DNA of 64,000 nt, taken from positions 55,198,023 through 55,262,022 of the forward strand of contig QCXZ01000003.1 in NCBI GenBank assembly GCA_025024175.1. Direction: 5' to 3'. This DNA is from Rhyzopertha dominica (taxonomy: Eukaryota > Arthropoda > Insecta > Coleoptera > Bostrichidae). Below the pieces are notes generated by a model. It saw nothing but the letters and a program-made list of their open reading frames with translations. It had not been told where the DNA came from and searched no databases. This document shows positions 9,841 to 22,070 of this stretch, one piece after another. Made by a program: the position numbers and the translations under genes. How positions within the stretch are numbered: the stretch's first letter is position 1; each line of letters opens with the position of its first letter.

Positions 9841-10720
9841 GCATATTAAGCAGGTTCAGTTACATTTTATCAATTAATACAAAAAACAATTCATAATCTC
9901 GATGTCACTTGAAGGGTTTTGGTCGAGTACAGAAAAGTTTCTACTTTGCATATACAAATTTTCTCGATTGAGTTACTGGAAGGTCACTTATGTAAAGGTT
10001 GAAAATAATAGGCGACAAAGCCGATCCTTGTGGAAGACCATTATTTAAAATCCTGAATTTGCTACTTTTTTCCCAGAAACACTCTCAATTGACGTTGGGA
10101 CAGCATCCGTTCGATAACCTTCACAGTCTTTCTACATTTCAGAGTATGAAATAGTTTGATGATCAATCTTTCACAGGTTTCAATAATTTCTGGAAACCAG
10201 CTTCAACATATGTTGTTAGAGCCAAGACTTGGTCACAGCAATTTCTGTTCTTCCTAAAACCTGCTTGTTCCTTCGGAAGTAAGTCTTCAATAATAGGTTA
10301 TATCCTCTGGTAGAGTAATTTCTCTAGTAACTTGTAGCAAACACTCAGGAAGGCAATAAGTCGGTAACTTCCTGCTTCATTTGGAGGTTTCCCAGGCTTT
10401 AAGACAGCAACCACCTTTGTTTTCTAAAAGAACCTTGGAAGAGTGCATGTATCTAAAATGTTATATAACAATAAGAACCATTTTAAAGCATTCAGCCTCA
10501 AAACCAGCAGCTTTGCTGACTTTCAGAGCACAAATAATTCGCCGAAGTTCTTCCAATGAGAATAATTGTTACAACTCTACTAAAGGTTCGTATCTTTTTC
10601 TTAACTGACGAAGTTTTTCCTTCATCTTCTTTAATTCCTCTGTAGATATTTGTACAGAATTTGAGATATTAACCAGTCGAGAAGCTATGTTTATGAAGGA
10701 ACTGAAGATATCCAACTCCG
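9840..10720 (-). pseudogene. Jockey-like LINE reverse transcriptase fragment
   Basis: Minus-strand pieces appear in the correct order for a Jockey-clade reverse transcriptase. They are LEELRRIICALKVSKAAGFE (10560-10500), VVAVLKPGKPPNEAGSYRLI (10410-10350), LSVCYKLLEKLLYQR, LLPKEQAGFRKNRNCCDQVL (10290-10230), TTYVEAGFQ and LNNGLPQGSALSPIIFNLYI (10050-9990), then RKFVYA. The stretch holding motif A is damaged and the YADD catalytic motif is lost after RKFVYA, so the fragment is inactive. No endonuclease domain was found upstream. Confidence 0.85.
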
Positions 10721-10739
10721 GAACCATAACAACCACGGA

Positions 10740-11690
10740 TATTGTACGCGTGCGGAAAAATGTGTACCATGCCAGATCCTCACACCTTCCGAGGTTGGAG
10801 AAAAATCTGGATAAATTTCACGCACTGTTGGGACAAAAATAATTAAAAACCAACAATGATGAAAACTTTATTACGAAGAACGATTCTGATGTGAATAACG
10901 TATTTTTTTCTTTTTATGTAGATGACACATTTGATTATTGTCCCAGATATTTTCTTTAATTTGTTTCCATCCATGGACTTAAAAATGGACATTATAGACA
11001 CCTCGTGTTCTGCTTGCTGCCAAACAAAAATACTGTTAGTTATAAAATGGTCTTCCGTATTTTAAAATAAGAATGTCTAAAATAGAACTGCGTCATTTCT
11101 CCACATACCATAACTTCAGATTTTGAAACTGCTATACGATACGATCAGAGGATGTCGATTCCACTTAAGACAGTCATGGTACTGGAAAATTCAAGAACTC
11201 GGGTCTTTCTACGGAGTATAAGAAGAAGAATGAACAAGTAACAGATGTTACAAGATATTTGACGTACGTTTTTGGTTTACCATTTTTTGGATTTTGGATT
11301 TTGAGGAATTAGGCCAGATAAAGAAATTGTCACAAAATTTTCCGATTACTTGGTGGATAATTGCATTGCCGAAGACTCTAAATTACCTCCACACATATGG
11401 GTCGAGCACTCATCTTCTTTGCAAAGAGCAACAAACGCGTGTGAGTCTTTTCAAGCAAAATATAGTACATTATCTGTGCGCCACATCCGATCATTCATCA
11501 ATTTTGTAATGTTCTATTAGATTTTCAAAATGATACTTATATACATCAAAAAAGAAGCACTGACAATGTAAGGATAGTTTATGATATAAATGTTTTAAAA
11601 CGATGAGATTTTGTAGAAGCCAAAATTAAGGAACTGGAAACCAATAGTAATTTTTAAAATATTTATTTTGTGAGACCATTTCCTTATAAT
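10740..11690. other. No recognisable gene
   Basis: AT-rich sequence; small frames inside lack family features or splice context. Confidence 0.4.
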
Positions 11691-11746
11691 ATTAAGATCC
11701 ACCGAAATAAGCTGACAATTCGTATATTTTTTTTAGCCGTACAGAG

Positions 11747-11822
11747 AAAAGAGTTGCCTCTGGCGGAATTTGAACTAATGATCTTTAGGGTGAGTTCAAA
11801 TCCCGCCAGAGGCAACTCTTTT
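11747..11822. repeat. Long hairpin with a tRNA-like B-box in each arm
   Basis: Arms 11747-11776 and 11793-11822 are inverted copies with one mismatch (AAAAGAGTTGCCTCTGGCGG on the left). The loop is 16 bases. Each arm carries AGTTCAAATCCCGCC or its complement, similar to the T-arm/B-box of a tRNA. Nearby CCGAAATAAGCTGACAATTC (11702-11721) and a similar piece at 12068-12096 resemble the body of the SINE at 8.7 kb. Confidence 0.85.
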
Positions 11823-12170
11823 TATTAAAACTTAAAAGTCGTTTTAACATAGAATTGCCTACATTTAATTTAGACTGAGAATGTTTTTTGCGTATTTTGT
11901 GTCAATTTTTTTTAATCTTGTGAACCCAATTACTTATAATTACATTTTTACATGGGTATTAGTCAGATTTCCACTGATAAGTACATACCTAATACCTATA
12001 AGAAAATACGTGCGTAATGAGGTTTTAATTAATTTGATTTTGTGAAACAAATTTTTTTAAGGTGTCTACCGAAAAAAACTGACAATGTTTTTTAGTGTGT
12101 GTTTGTAAATGTATCCTTCTGGCGACCTTTAAAATCGTACACAGTACTATACGGCTACAGATTAGCAAAG

Positions 12171-12194
12171 TGGCGACCGTGAAAACGGTCGCCA
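12171..12194. repeat. Short hairpin GGCGACCG...CGGTCGCC
   Basis: GGCGACCG, a short A-rich loop and CGGTCGCC form an 8- to 9-bp GC-rich stem in otherwise AT-rich sequence. A GGCGACC copy also lies at 12121-12127. No function assigned. Confidence 0.6.
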
Positions 12195-12539
12195 TTATCT
12201 AATCCTTTTTTTGCCCCTTATTTAGTACTTAGTGATAACTGTGACTTGCAATTTTGTAAATAACTTCTTTAACAACAGGTATGTATTGCTGAATTTTTTG
12301 AAAATTTTCCTAAGTACNATTTGTTCAAAAATCACTTTTCCATTTCNTGCGCAAGTGTGCGCATTCAGAAAACTTTTTAGCGACCTGTTTGTGTGTAGAC
12401 GTTCGGTTGTGTAAACTACAGATGGCAAATTAAAAATGTGATTTTTTGGAGCATGGTATGACATGAAACGTACATAGATGGCATAGCATCGATGATGTAA
12501 GCAAAAACTTCAAACGTATTTTAATTACCTATTAGTATA

Positions 12540-13440
12540 CAGAGTATGTTTGTAACAAAGCTGGAAAGAATGTGAATCATCTCTTTGCACAGATATGTGC
12601 AGGGTTTGAAATAGAAAATTTTGTCATGACACAAAATCAACAATTGAGTAGGATACGAATAGTATTTTATTAGTTAGTTNACAACAAAGCGCCAGAGGGA
12701 TGGGGTATTCGCCCCACGATTTACTTTTAATTATTATTATGTAACATTTGCGTTTATTTACCACATTTAATTAATTAATTAAAGCTAACAGACTGTTAAA
12801 GCTTTAAAATCCTAAAATACATAATTAGTAAATTATTTGTAATAAAATGACAACTTAAAAGCTACAGGGGTAAGCTGACTTTGCAGCAAATGTTAAAAAC
12901 AGTAAAAAGAAAATTTTTTTTTGCTATATTGTTAATTAATGATTAGCTATAGATTCTAGTGGTAAGCACATTTACTCGACTTATAAGCACTTATTGGCGT
13001 TATATAGTTATAATTCTATTATATTTAAATATATTTTATGCTTTGTGTTTCCGTAATTTTAGGTTGGAACACGTTACACTCAAAATTAGGGACGTATTAC
13101 ATTGGTAATGCTATCACAGCTTGTCCCAGTTTATCGGTCGCCGAAAAGATGTGTGTATGAAATTAAATAACATCGTGTTTCTCCTTCATTAGTGTCATTG
13201 TAAGAACCAACAAAAATACTGATGCAATGCAAATCCCGCAATTTTCCCCTTGCAAAGGAAGTGCTGATTGTAAAGACTCTTAATTGTAAGCTTAATTGTA
13301 AGCTGATAACTTATCATGCTTATGGAAAATATTGTAAATATTAGATAAATATGTCAAAAGTCTCGTTATATTATCGCAGTATGCAGTCCTTAACATCGCA
13401 GTTTATCTCTTAACTTTCTGCAAGTCTCGATAAATAACTA
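12540..13440 (+). repeat. Repeat family X, left arm of palindrome 1
   Basis: Matches 14270-15190 in inverted orientation. Shared words include GTAGGATAC(G/A)AATAGT, GCCAGAGGGA/GGTAATCGC, AACACGTTACACTCAAAATT, TTACATTGGTAATGCTATC and AGTTTATCGGTCGCCGAAAA. Moderate divergence and indels show it is not recent. The conserved core lies at about 13126-13160. No coding frame is supported. Confidence 0.8.
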
Positions 13441-13599
13441 AGAAGCAATATTTATTCTAAATTTTTTAAGAGATTTAAAAGTTCAGGTCATTGCATGTCG
13501 ACAGAATTGACTATAATTTAATAATATAATAATAATAATAATATACTTTAAAAGCAATACGAATAAGTGTACCTCGTGGCAACCATTATTTAATAGTGA

Positions 13600-14080
13600 A
13601 AATGTACACCTGTTGAGATAAACATATTATATACACATACCAGTTTTAATCTAAATTAAAAAATTGCTAATTATTAAAATATATCGTTATATTTTAGCAA
13701 TTCTAATCCGATCATTGCGGCTTACCCCTTACTTCCAACTGCACGAGACAGCAGCAGCACCTATAGTTAAATTTAAAACTAAAGGTAATGGGCCAATGTA
13801 TATAGATAATGCAAGGTGTAATACAAGCAACAGCAATTTTATGCAAACTTAGAATATACAAATAAATAAATATCTTTACTTACATTGATCAATTTATTTC
13901 CATTTTTAAACAGTCTTACTTCAAAAATTTAAACCCCAAATACATCCCTTATTTAAACCATCTCTCTATAATCAAACAGATAACGTACATTTTTAAGAAT
14001 TCGACTTACACTTGAGTCCTGATTTTGTTTATTACAAAAAGGAGCCGCTCTTCCTTAACGAAAACGAAACGTCCCACGAA
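13600..14080 (+). repeat. Repeat family X, direct copy of 15960-16430
   Basis: CTAATCCGATCATTG, GCTTACCCCTTACTTCCAACT, CAGCAGCAGCACCTATA and GAGTCC(T/C)GATTTTGTTTATTA occur in the same order in both places. It forms the centre between the arms of palindrome 1. A short frame inside (13664-13852) is not supported as a gene. Confidence 0.75.
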
Positions 14081-14269
14081 AGACGAAAATTATGATAGGG
14101 TTGTGGAGAACGAAAATCAACATTTCAACAATCTATTTTTATGTTATTATTTACCTACAAAAACTATCTTACTTAAGCTCACCAACTTGCGTTGCTTCTA
14201 GTATGTCTTCATATTATATTTACATTGTCCTCTAACGTAATTTACTAATACACACTGCGATCGTGACTA

Positions 14270-15190
14270 ACAGTAAGTTAGAGATAAACTGCGATGTTAA
14301 GGATTCGAACTGCGAAAATATAACGAGATTTTTGACTATTATCTATATGGCCAATCTGGATAAATACCAATAACTGTACCTAATATTTGAAATATTTTCC
14401 ATAGTCATGGTGTGTTATCAGTTTACAATTATGAGGCTTTACAATTAGCACTTCCTTTGCAAGTGCAAAGCAAAATTGAGGTATCTGCAACTATCACTAT
14501 TTTTTTGGTTTTTACAATGGCACTGATGAAGGAGAAATGCGTTGTTATATAATTTCGGCGACCGATAAACTGGAACAAGCTGTGATAGCATTACCAATGT
14601 AATACATCCCTAATTTTGAGTGTAACGTGTTGCAATCTAAAATTACGGAGAACATAAGGCATAAACTATATTTGAATATAATAAAATTATAACTATATAA
14701 CGCCAATACGCACAAGGCTAATAAAAGTGCTTGCTGCTGAAATCTGTATCCAATGATTAATTAACAAAATATATTTTTCTTTGCTTTAGGTTATTATATA
14801 TCTCTTTTCACTGTTTCTTTACAGTTGCTACAATGTCAACCTACCACTGTAGCTTTTAATTGTCATTTTGTTACGACTATAATTTACGAATTATGTATTT
14901 TAGAATATTTAAGTTTCAACAGCATGTTAAACCATTTCATTTAAATTGGTAAATAATTGCAAATGGTAGGTACATAACAATAATTAAAAGTAAATCATGG
15001 AGCGATTACCTCTTCCCTCTGGTGCTTTTTTGTAAAGTAACTAATATGTAAACTATTTGTATCCTACTCAGTAATTTTCTATTTATATATTTTAAACGCG
15101 GAAGATATCTGTGGAAAGGGATGGTTCACATTATTTCGACAGCTTTGTAACAAACAGTGAAAAATAAGCTAAATACTCTATATTTTCAGG
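14270..15190 (-). repeat. Repeat family X, right arm of palindrome 1
   Basis: Inverted relative of 12540-13440, and in direct orientation similar to 17350-18160. At the core position (14555-14575) the GATGTGTG part is deleted while CGGCGACCGATAAACTGG remains. Confidence 0.8.
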
Positions 15191-17121
15191 CAGTAATACC
15201 ATTGTATTAATAGGTAGTTACAATACGATCATGTGTATATCGAATCGAATATGAATTCCGTTTTTCACTGTGTTCAGTGTTTCAAAAACGAGTGTTTCAA
15301 TTTTGAACTACTTTAGGACGCAGTGTTTTTTACTATGCCGCGCAGTGACATTTTCCTTACGTCCCGACAGTCCGTTCAACGCGAGGGTGTTTGCATGCAG
15401 TTTTTCTTTCCAAACGATTCGCCCCCGTTTAGGCGCTGAATTTAACGATCGATTTTGTTGGTATTTTACATATTTTATCACAAGTATTTCTTACTACTTC
15501 AAACTGGACCAATAATGCTATTGTTACCAGAATAAGAAGCAAAATAAATACTTGCTAGAGCCTTCTCTTTATTGCTGTTATTGAAACTAGAATTTACTAA
15601 TAAAATAACATCTATGATGCAAGAAAAAGACGACATACGAATTCATACACACATCTTTGTGACGACCGACAGCCATGTACACAGGATTTTCAGAACAGCG
15701 GCTTTAAACTACAGTGGGAATTTGAAAACTTATAACTTCAGAAACAATTTCAATTAATGGTTGTTTTTTAATTATGAATCTTTTGTTTATATGTAAATGC
15801 TGGTATTAAAATACTTTTCCTATACCACTTTTGGCATTATAACCGCTATCTTACATGTTCCCTACTGTCTATAATTGCAAGCTAAAATGCGTTATGCGTA
15901 TGTGTTATATAGTTAATGATTAACATATTATCTGTACCTACTTAGCGATATTTATCTAGATTTAACAAACTAATTAACAATAATTATCAAAATATATGAT
16001 TATATTTTGTCGGTNCTAATCCGATCATTATTGGGGCCTACCCCTTATTTCCAACTACACGAAACAGAGCAGCAGCACCTATAAGTACATTTTAGACTGA
16101 AGGTAATGGCCAATGTACCTATATAGATAATACAAAATGTATTACAAGCAACACTGCTGATCATATGCAAACTTAATATATACCAATAAATAAATAAATA
16201 TATAAATAAATAAAAAAATAAATATATCTAGTTACATCGATCATTATATTTTCTTTTTAAACACTGTTTACTTCAAAAATCTAAACTCGAAATAAACATT
16301 CCTTATTAAACCGCCTCTCTATAAAAAAGGTTAAGCATAAGTTAAGATAACCTAAACTTTTAAAAATTTGACCTACACGTGAGTCCCGATTTTGTTTATT
16401 AAAAAGAGAAGCCGCTCTTCTTTTGAATACTAGTAATAGTTGTAATCTGATGCTCTGCATACTTCGCTACTGGGTTTTTTTACATGAGAAGATCAAGTCA
16501 TGTATGAATATTTGCATTGCTTCTTGCGATAGTGCGAACGAAAGATAAATGTAACATACGAGTTAACGCACACATCTTTTCTACGACCGATAGACCGACA
16601 CATGCTGTCATGGTGTTACCATAGTCTATACAACAATCCCAAGTGTAGTGTGCCGTATTGATAGCTGATGCAGAGGATATACGAGTAGAGCGTAAGATAT
16701 ATTTAAAATTCGGTAATATTCTAGCTGTAATGGTTAAAATCATAGGGTAAGCAAGTGTGCCAACTAAATACGTATAGGTATTAATTAAACAAAACTGCTG
16801 CTGAACAACATAGCCCAAGAATATTTTTTTTGCTTTCGGTAGGTATATAACATTTTCTACTATTACATAATAGTTAACACGAGGTATACTTATTCGTAGT
16901 GCTTTTAAATTGTTTATTATGATATTATCGTCAGATTGATTATAGTCAATTATGATGACCTGAACCTTTAAAGCTTCTAAATTTGTAGATTAAATATTAC
17001 TTCTTATTTGTTTATCCGGATATAATCAAGAATTTACACATACATTATTTCTCATTATTGTCCTAAAATCAGCACACCTATTTGAGAAAGATACGAGAAA
17101 GAAAAGTTTGATTTTTTAACT

Positions 17122-17165
17122 TTGCTTATATTTCGAGCCATAATCGGCCTATCGTCAGGATATAT
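17122..17165 (-). ncRNA. Hammerhead-like motif in repeat family X, inverted partner 1
   Basis: Minus strand: CTGACGA, one extra T, stem II (A)GGCC with GGCTC, then GAAA, T and ATA as NUH triplet. Stem I is weak here (no clear complement to the 5' side), so activity is less likely than for the motif at 17274. Confidence 0.5.
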
Positions 17166-17273
17166 TAACTCCAGATATAAAAGGGAACAAAACGACAAAA
17201 CGTCAAACTTTGATTGGGAAAAATAAACTATTACAGACTGCCGTATGTTAGAACTGAATAAATAATTAATAGG

Positions 17274-17313
17274 TGTCCTGACGATGGGCCGATTATGGCT
17301 CGAAATATAGACA
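17274..17313 (+). ncRNA. Hammerhead-like motif in repeat family X, partner 2
   Basis: TGTC (17274-17277) pairs with GACA (17310-17313) as stem I. The core is CTGACGA (17278-17284), one extra T, and stem II GGGCC/GGCTC with loop GATTAT. Then come GAAA (17302-17305), a single T-A stem III pair and cleavage triplet ATA. Faces away from the motif at 17122-17165, about 110 bases apart. Confidence 0.65.
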
Positions 17314-17349
17314 AAGTTATAAAATCCATTGCCGTTTTCCCAAGAAATT

Positions 17350-18160
17350 GTTTACAATACATCGGGCAATTAATTGACAATTATCTATATTCGATAAATA
17401 CTGATAGCTGTACCTAATATTTACAATCTTTTCCATAGTCATGGTCAGTTATCAGTTTACAATTATGAGACTTTACAAGCAGCACTCTTTTTGCAAGTGG
17501 AAAGTAAAATTAAGGTATCTGCACCTATCAATATTTCCGTTACTGTCTACAATTGAAGGAGAAATGCGACGTTAGGTATATAATTTTACACACACATCTT
17601 TTCGGCGACCGATAAACTGGAACAAGCTGTGATAGCATTACCAATGTAATACATTCCTAATTTTGAGTGTAACGTGTTGCAACCTAAAATTACGGAGAAC
17701 ATAAGGCATAAACTATATTCGAATATAATAAAATTATAACTATATAACGCCAATATTCACAAGGCTAATAAAAGTTCTTACTGCTGAAATCTATAGCCAA
17801 TGATTAATTAACAAAATATATTTTTTTTGCTTTAGGTAATTATATAGCTCTTTTCACTGTTTTTTTTAGAGTTGCTGCAAAGTCAACTTACCCTTGTAGC
17901 TTTTAAATTGCCATTTTGTTACGAATAATTGATAACTATGTATTTAAAAAAAGCTTTAACAGTCTGTTGACGCCGATTCATTAAAATAATAATTGCAAAT
18001 GTTACATAATAACTAATAAACAGGCATTTGTAGGCTACTCATTAACTGATTTTGTACTATGACAAAATGTTCTACTTTACGCGGCACATATCTGTGCAAG
18101 GAGATGATGCATATTCTTTCGACAGCTTCGTTAAAAGATTACATTTTTCTGAGAAACGGG
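17350..18160 (+). repeat. Repeat family X, direct copy of 14290-15150
   Basis: CGACCGATAAACTGGAACAA, TGATAGCATTACCAATGTAA, ACGGAGAACATAAGGCATAA and AACTATATAACGCCAATA occur in the same order as in 14.5-14.9 kb. Contains a conserved core at 17583-17612. Confidence 0.8.
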
Positions 18161-18169
18161 GCTGACTTC

Positions 18170-18890
18170 AGCACGAGTGGGACCTAAAAGGGCGCAACTA
18201 ACTTTTAATTAGAATATTTTTTATTTAGGCCTTAGTTTACGAGACAATGCAAGTTAAACCGAAAATCAGGGGTTTTTGAATCCATTGTAGACGGCATTGA
18301 AACCGAGAAAACTGATTTTTTATTATTTTTCGGCCGTAAGAGACAATGTATTTTGCAAAAGTCAAAAATTAAAAAAAAAACTCATATTTAGAGCATTTTC
18401 TGCGGCGCGGGCTTTCTACTAGAGATACATAACTATAGTTTTTTTGCTTTCTATTTGAAAAACGATGTGCCGACTGAAAATTAAGAGTGCGTGATAGCTA
18501 TCGATAAAAATATCGATGGTTATCGATGACTATATATGGAATATGGCATTTATAGTTATTATCGGTAAGTATATAACGAAATTGGACATATTAATAATTA
18601 TCAGAATAAATCGTTATCTAATATGAATTTCGTTTTTACCTGTCGTGTTCAGTGTTTCAAAAACGAGTGTTTCAATTTAGAACGAGAAGTGTCTTTTACT
18701 AGGTACATACCTATGCCGAGCAATGTTGCAGGATCCTTATTACGTCCGGCCGTCCGTTCTACGCTAGGGTGTTTATGTACTACAGGCATATTTTTTCCCG
18801 AGTAATTTTTTACACGCGCTTGGGCACTGATGCTAACGGTCAGTTTACATATGTATTTTATAAGGCAGAAATACCGTTTTCATAGCGGCG
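18170..18890. other. Spacer in the repeat mosaic
   Basis: Mostly unassigned AT-rich sequence. The part from 18620 to 18700 resembles 15260-15330 (GTTCAGTGTTTCAAAAACGA). A short cluster of ATCGAT words lies at 18500-18530. Confidence 0.45.
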
Positions 18891-19180
18891 AAAATATGAA
18901 GTACTTGCCGTTTCGCCGACTTTTGTGTATTTACCGTTGCCGCTTACCGATCAGCTGATAAGACTAAGAGTATGACTGTTTCTTCCCTCGCAGCCAGAAC
19001 TGCCAGTACTATTACAATTATAACATTAGGTACGTTGTTACATGTATTTCATACATGCATTTTATATTAATACAGTTATCAAACAATTTATTTTTCGAAA
19101 CATTTTTGTTTTTATTTTGTTGCATACAAATCTTTATTCAGTGGAAAAGCTTCATTTTCGAAATTGACTAATTACATACA
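18890..19180 (+). repeat. Repeat family X, direct copy of 24470-24720
   Basis: GCGGCGAAAATAT, GATCAGCTGAT, CAGCCAGAACTGCCAGTACT and TTCATTTTCGAAAT are shared. The inverted relative is at 20680-20900. Confidence 0.75.
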
Positions 19181-19539
19181 ATTGTAAAACCGGAAAAAAG
19201 TTCTTGCATCGTAATATTCTTGATTTAAAATTTAGGTTATAATTAAGGGTCTTCTTTGTTAAAGTCTTGGCTGAATTTATTATTACTGATGCGATTACTT
19301 TTGTTTGGGCAAATAACCAGGATCATATTTATTTTAAAACTTTAAGGCCTTTAAAGCTTATATCACGATGGAGTTAGAGGTAACAGTTAGACATCCGGCC
19401 TACTTCCACTTGAATCGTGATGTCTACAGAAAACGCTTTGATTGAGTCAACTGTAAAATGAGAAAATGCAGAAACGATCGTAAGACGCCCTATTCGTACT
19501 CCAGTTTGCTCCCTACATTTTTTATCCTACATCAAACTA

Positions 19540-20054
19540 TTCTTTTTCGTAGCCTTATCTAATAGGTGCGCTGATTTTAGGACTATAGTCAGAAATATGT
19601 ATATATATGTAAAGTCTTGATTTTATCTCGATAAATAACTAAGATGCAATATTTATTCTACAATCTCTAAGAGCTCTAAAAGTTCAGGTCATTATAATAT
19701 GTCTATTGAATTGACTATAATCAATCTGATGATATAATAATAACCAATTTAAATGCACTACGAATAAGTATATAAGTATATTACTTATGTGTATTATGTT
19801 GCAGTAGCCAAGTATGCAGTTGCATCAGATTAGCATTATTACTAATATTCAAAAGAAGAGCGGCTTCTCTTTTAGTAAACAAAATCAGGACTCACATGTA
19901 AGTCGAATTCTTAAAAAATTAGATTATATGTTAGCTTAAGCTTTTTATAGAGACGTAGTTTAATAAGGAATGTTTATTAGGAGTTTAGATTTTTGAAGTA
20001 AAGCAGTGTTAAAAATGAAAATATAATGATCGATACAAGTAGATTTGAATTGAG
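19540..20054 (+). repeat. Repeat family X, fragment
   Basis: Resembles 22080-22290 (ATTTATTCTACAAT, CAATCTGA(C/T)G) and 22770-22980 (AAAAGAAGAGCGGCTTCTC, TTTAATAAGGAATGTTTATT) in the same orientation. Confidence 0.7.
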
Positions 20055-20334
20055 TTGAATTTAACGACCTTAGACCATATCGATTTTTTTTACTTTTTTT
20101 CTGAATATAGCTAATATTGTGTAGAACATCCTTGATAAGTTTTATAATGGGCGTGGGGCGTGGATTATGTGGATTATGCCGAAGTCGCATAAGTGGCGAG
20201 CGTTAGGGGCGGCTGCGCGGCGCAGAACGCCACGCTTCGGCAGTATTTCCAGTCTAGCTCCTAGCAAGGCTGTTCTATACAATATTAGCTATTTTCAGAA
20301 AAAAATCGAAATGGTCTAACTTTGTGAAATTCAA
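20055..20334. mobile_element. TIR element (280 bp) inside the repeat mosaic
   Basis: TTGAATTTAAC at 20055-20065 faces GTGAAATTCAA at 20324-20334. Both sides then share TTAGACCAT, TCGATTTTTTT and ATAGCTAATATTGT for about 75 bp. The interior is GC-rich compared with its surroundings (GCGGCTGCGCGGCGCAG). No transposase frame. A clear target duplication was not seen. Confidence 0.65.
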
Positions 20335-20439
20335 GGAAAAAATTAAATCGAATTTTTTTAAGGTAAAACATTTTTTTTTATTTCCAAATATACGATTAAA
20401 AAGCTCATTAAATGAAGTAATAAATCCAGTGGTTTAATT

Positions 20440-21690
20440 ATTTTAATCTATAATTTTAGGACTTGCTAATCGGCTTTGAGGCACCTACTTGCATATCCAC
20501 CGGTTGGTCAAAATTTCAAAGTATTCTTAACCAATCATTATATTACTAAAATATTTGGTACACGTATCAAGGGCATGTATAGGTAGAACATACTTAAATA
20601 TTACTAAAATCGGAAACATACAGTTTTTTTACCTGTCCGCTTCGCGTGGAATGCCCCATATTTCGAAAATGAAGCTCTTCAACCGAACAAAGAATTAGGT
20701 TTATATGGACAAAACAAAAATGTTTTGAAAAATGAATTGTGTGATAAATGTAATACAAGTATGAAATACGTGTAATAGCGTAATGTTATAATTGCAATAG
20801 TATTGGCAGTTCTGGCTGTGAGAGAAGTAACAGTCGATCTGTTCGACTGAATCAGCTGATCGCTAAGCGGCAGCGAAAAGGTTAGTATTTTAATATTTTC
20901 GCCGCTATGAAGGATTAAACGTTATTTCCGCGTTAGCCCTGAGCATCTGTCGTACAACTGATTTGTTTTGTTTTTCTTTCTTTTGGTTGTGTATAGTAAT
21001 AGATAACTGAAATTAAATTAACGACGCGTTTACTTAAAAATATTCTCCGGCCTTTCATCAAACTTTTCTTTCTCGTGTCCTTCCCTAATAGATGCGCTGA
21101 TTTTAGGACTATAATCAGAAATAATGTACATTAAACTCTTGATTTTATCCAGATAAATAAATAAACAGCAATGTTTATTTTACGATAATTTCTAAGAGCT
21201 TTATAAGTTCAAGTCATTAAATNTCTAGAGAATTGACTACAATCAATCTGACGATAATTTGATAATAAACAATTTAAAAGCAATACGAATAGGTATAGCT
21301 TGTAGCAAGTATTATTTAATAGTAAAAAATGTTATATCTATACCTACCTAAAGCAAAGAAGAATTTTCTTGGACTATGTCGTTTACCAGCAGTTTCGTTT
21401 AATTGCTTACTACCTATATGTATTTAGTTGGCACACTTGCTTACCCTATGCTTTTAACCATTACAGCAATAATTTTACTGAATTTTAAATAGGTATATCT
21501 TACGCTTTGGTCGTATATCCTTTGCATCAGCTATCAAGACGGCACACTACATTTGGGATTGTTGTACAAACTATGGTAACATCATGACAGCATGTGTCGG
21601 TCTATCGGTCGTAGAAAAGATGTGTGCGTGAACTCGTATGTTACATTTATCTGTCGTTAGCAATGTCGCAAGAAGCAATGTTACTTTCCA
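20440..21690 (+). repeat. Repeat family X, left arm of palindrome 2
   Basis: Inverted relative of 23680-24960, with higher identity than palindrome 1 (for example TCCGCTTCGCGTGGAATGCC and CCGAACAAAGAATTAGG are exact in both). It ends with the core at 21597-21635. Confidence 0.85.
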
Positions 21691-21879
21691 CTTGCAAAAA
21701 GAGTGCTGCTTGTAAAGGCTCATAATTGTAAACTGATAACTGACCAGACTATGGAAAAGATTGTAAATATTAGGTACATCTATCAGTATTTATCGAATAT
21801 AGATAATTGTCAAATAATAATTGCCCGATGTATTGTAAACAATTTCTTGGGAAAACGGCAATGGATTTTTTAACTTTTT

Positions 21880-21917
21880 CTATAATTCGAGCCATAATCA
21901 GCCCATCATCAGGACAC
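21880..21917 (-). ncRNA. Degenerate hammerhead-like motif in repeat family X
   Basis: Minus strand: CTGATGA, extra T, stem II GGGC(T)/GGCTC, but GAAT instead of the required GAAA. The core is therefore probably dead. Inverted partner of the motif at 22031. Confidence 0.45.
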
Positions 21918-22030
21918 CTATTAATTATTTATTCAGTTCTGCCATACGGCAGTCTGTAATAGTTTATTTTTTTCCCAATCATAGTTTTATGTTTTCGTCG
22001 TTTTGTTCCCTTTTATATCTGGAGTTAATA

Positions 22031-22070
22031 TGTCCTGACGATGGGCCGATTATGGCTCGAAATATAGGCA
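22031..22070 (+). ncRNA. Hammerhead-like motif in repeat family X
   Basis: TGTC faces GGCA (stem I with one G-U pair). The core is CTGACGA, extra T, stem II GGGCC/GGCTC with loop GATTAT, GAAA, then T and ATA. It is the same design as 17274-17313 and is paired with the inverted motif at 21880-21917. Confidence 0.62.

Larger units (their letters stand above)
14990..17530 (+). repeat. Repeat family X, long copy
   Basis: Largest continuous copy. It matches 21690-23650 in inverted orientation, with a gap for 15600-16165 in the other arm. Shared landmarks are CGTTTTTCACTGTGTTCAGTG, CGATTCGCCCCCGTTT, GCTAGAGCCTTCTCTTTATT, GAGAAGCCGCTCTTCTTTTG and AGATAAATGTAACATACGAG. Contains two conserved cores (15645-15680 and 16565-16605) and two hammerhead-like motifs. 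Fragments of up to about 100 codons are open but differ between copies, so coding is not supported. Confidence 0.8.

Noticed and set aside
16498..16818. Minus frame of 106 codons in the repeat mosaic
   Set aside because: The corresponding frame is disrupted in the copies at 21.4-21.7 and 23.7-24.0 kb.
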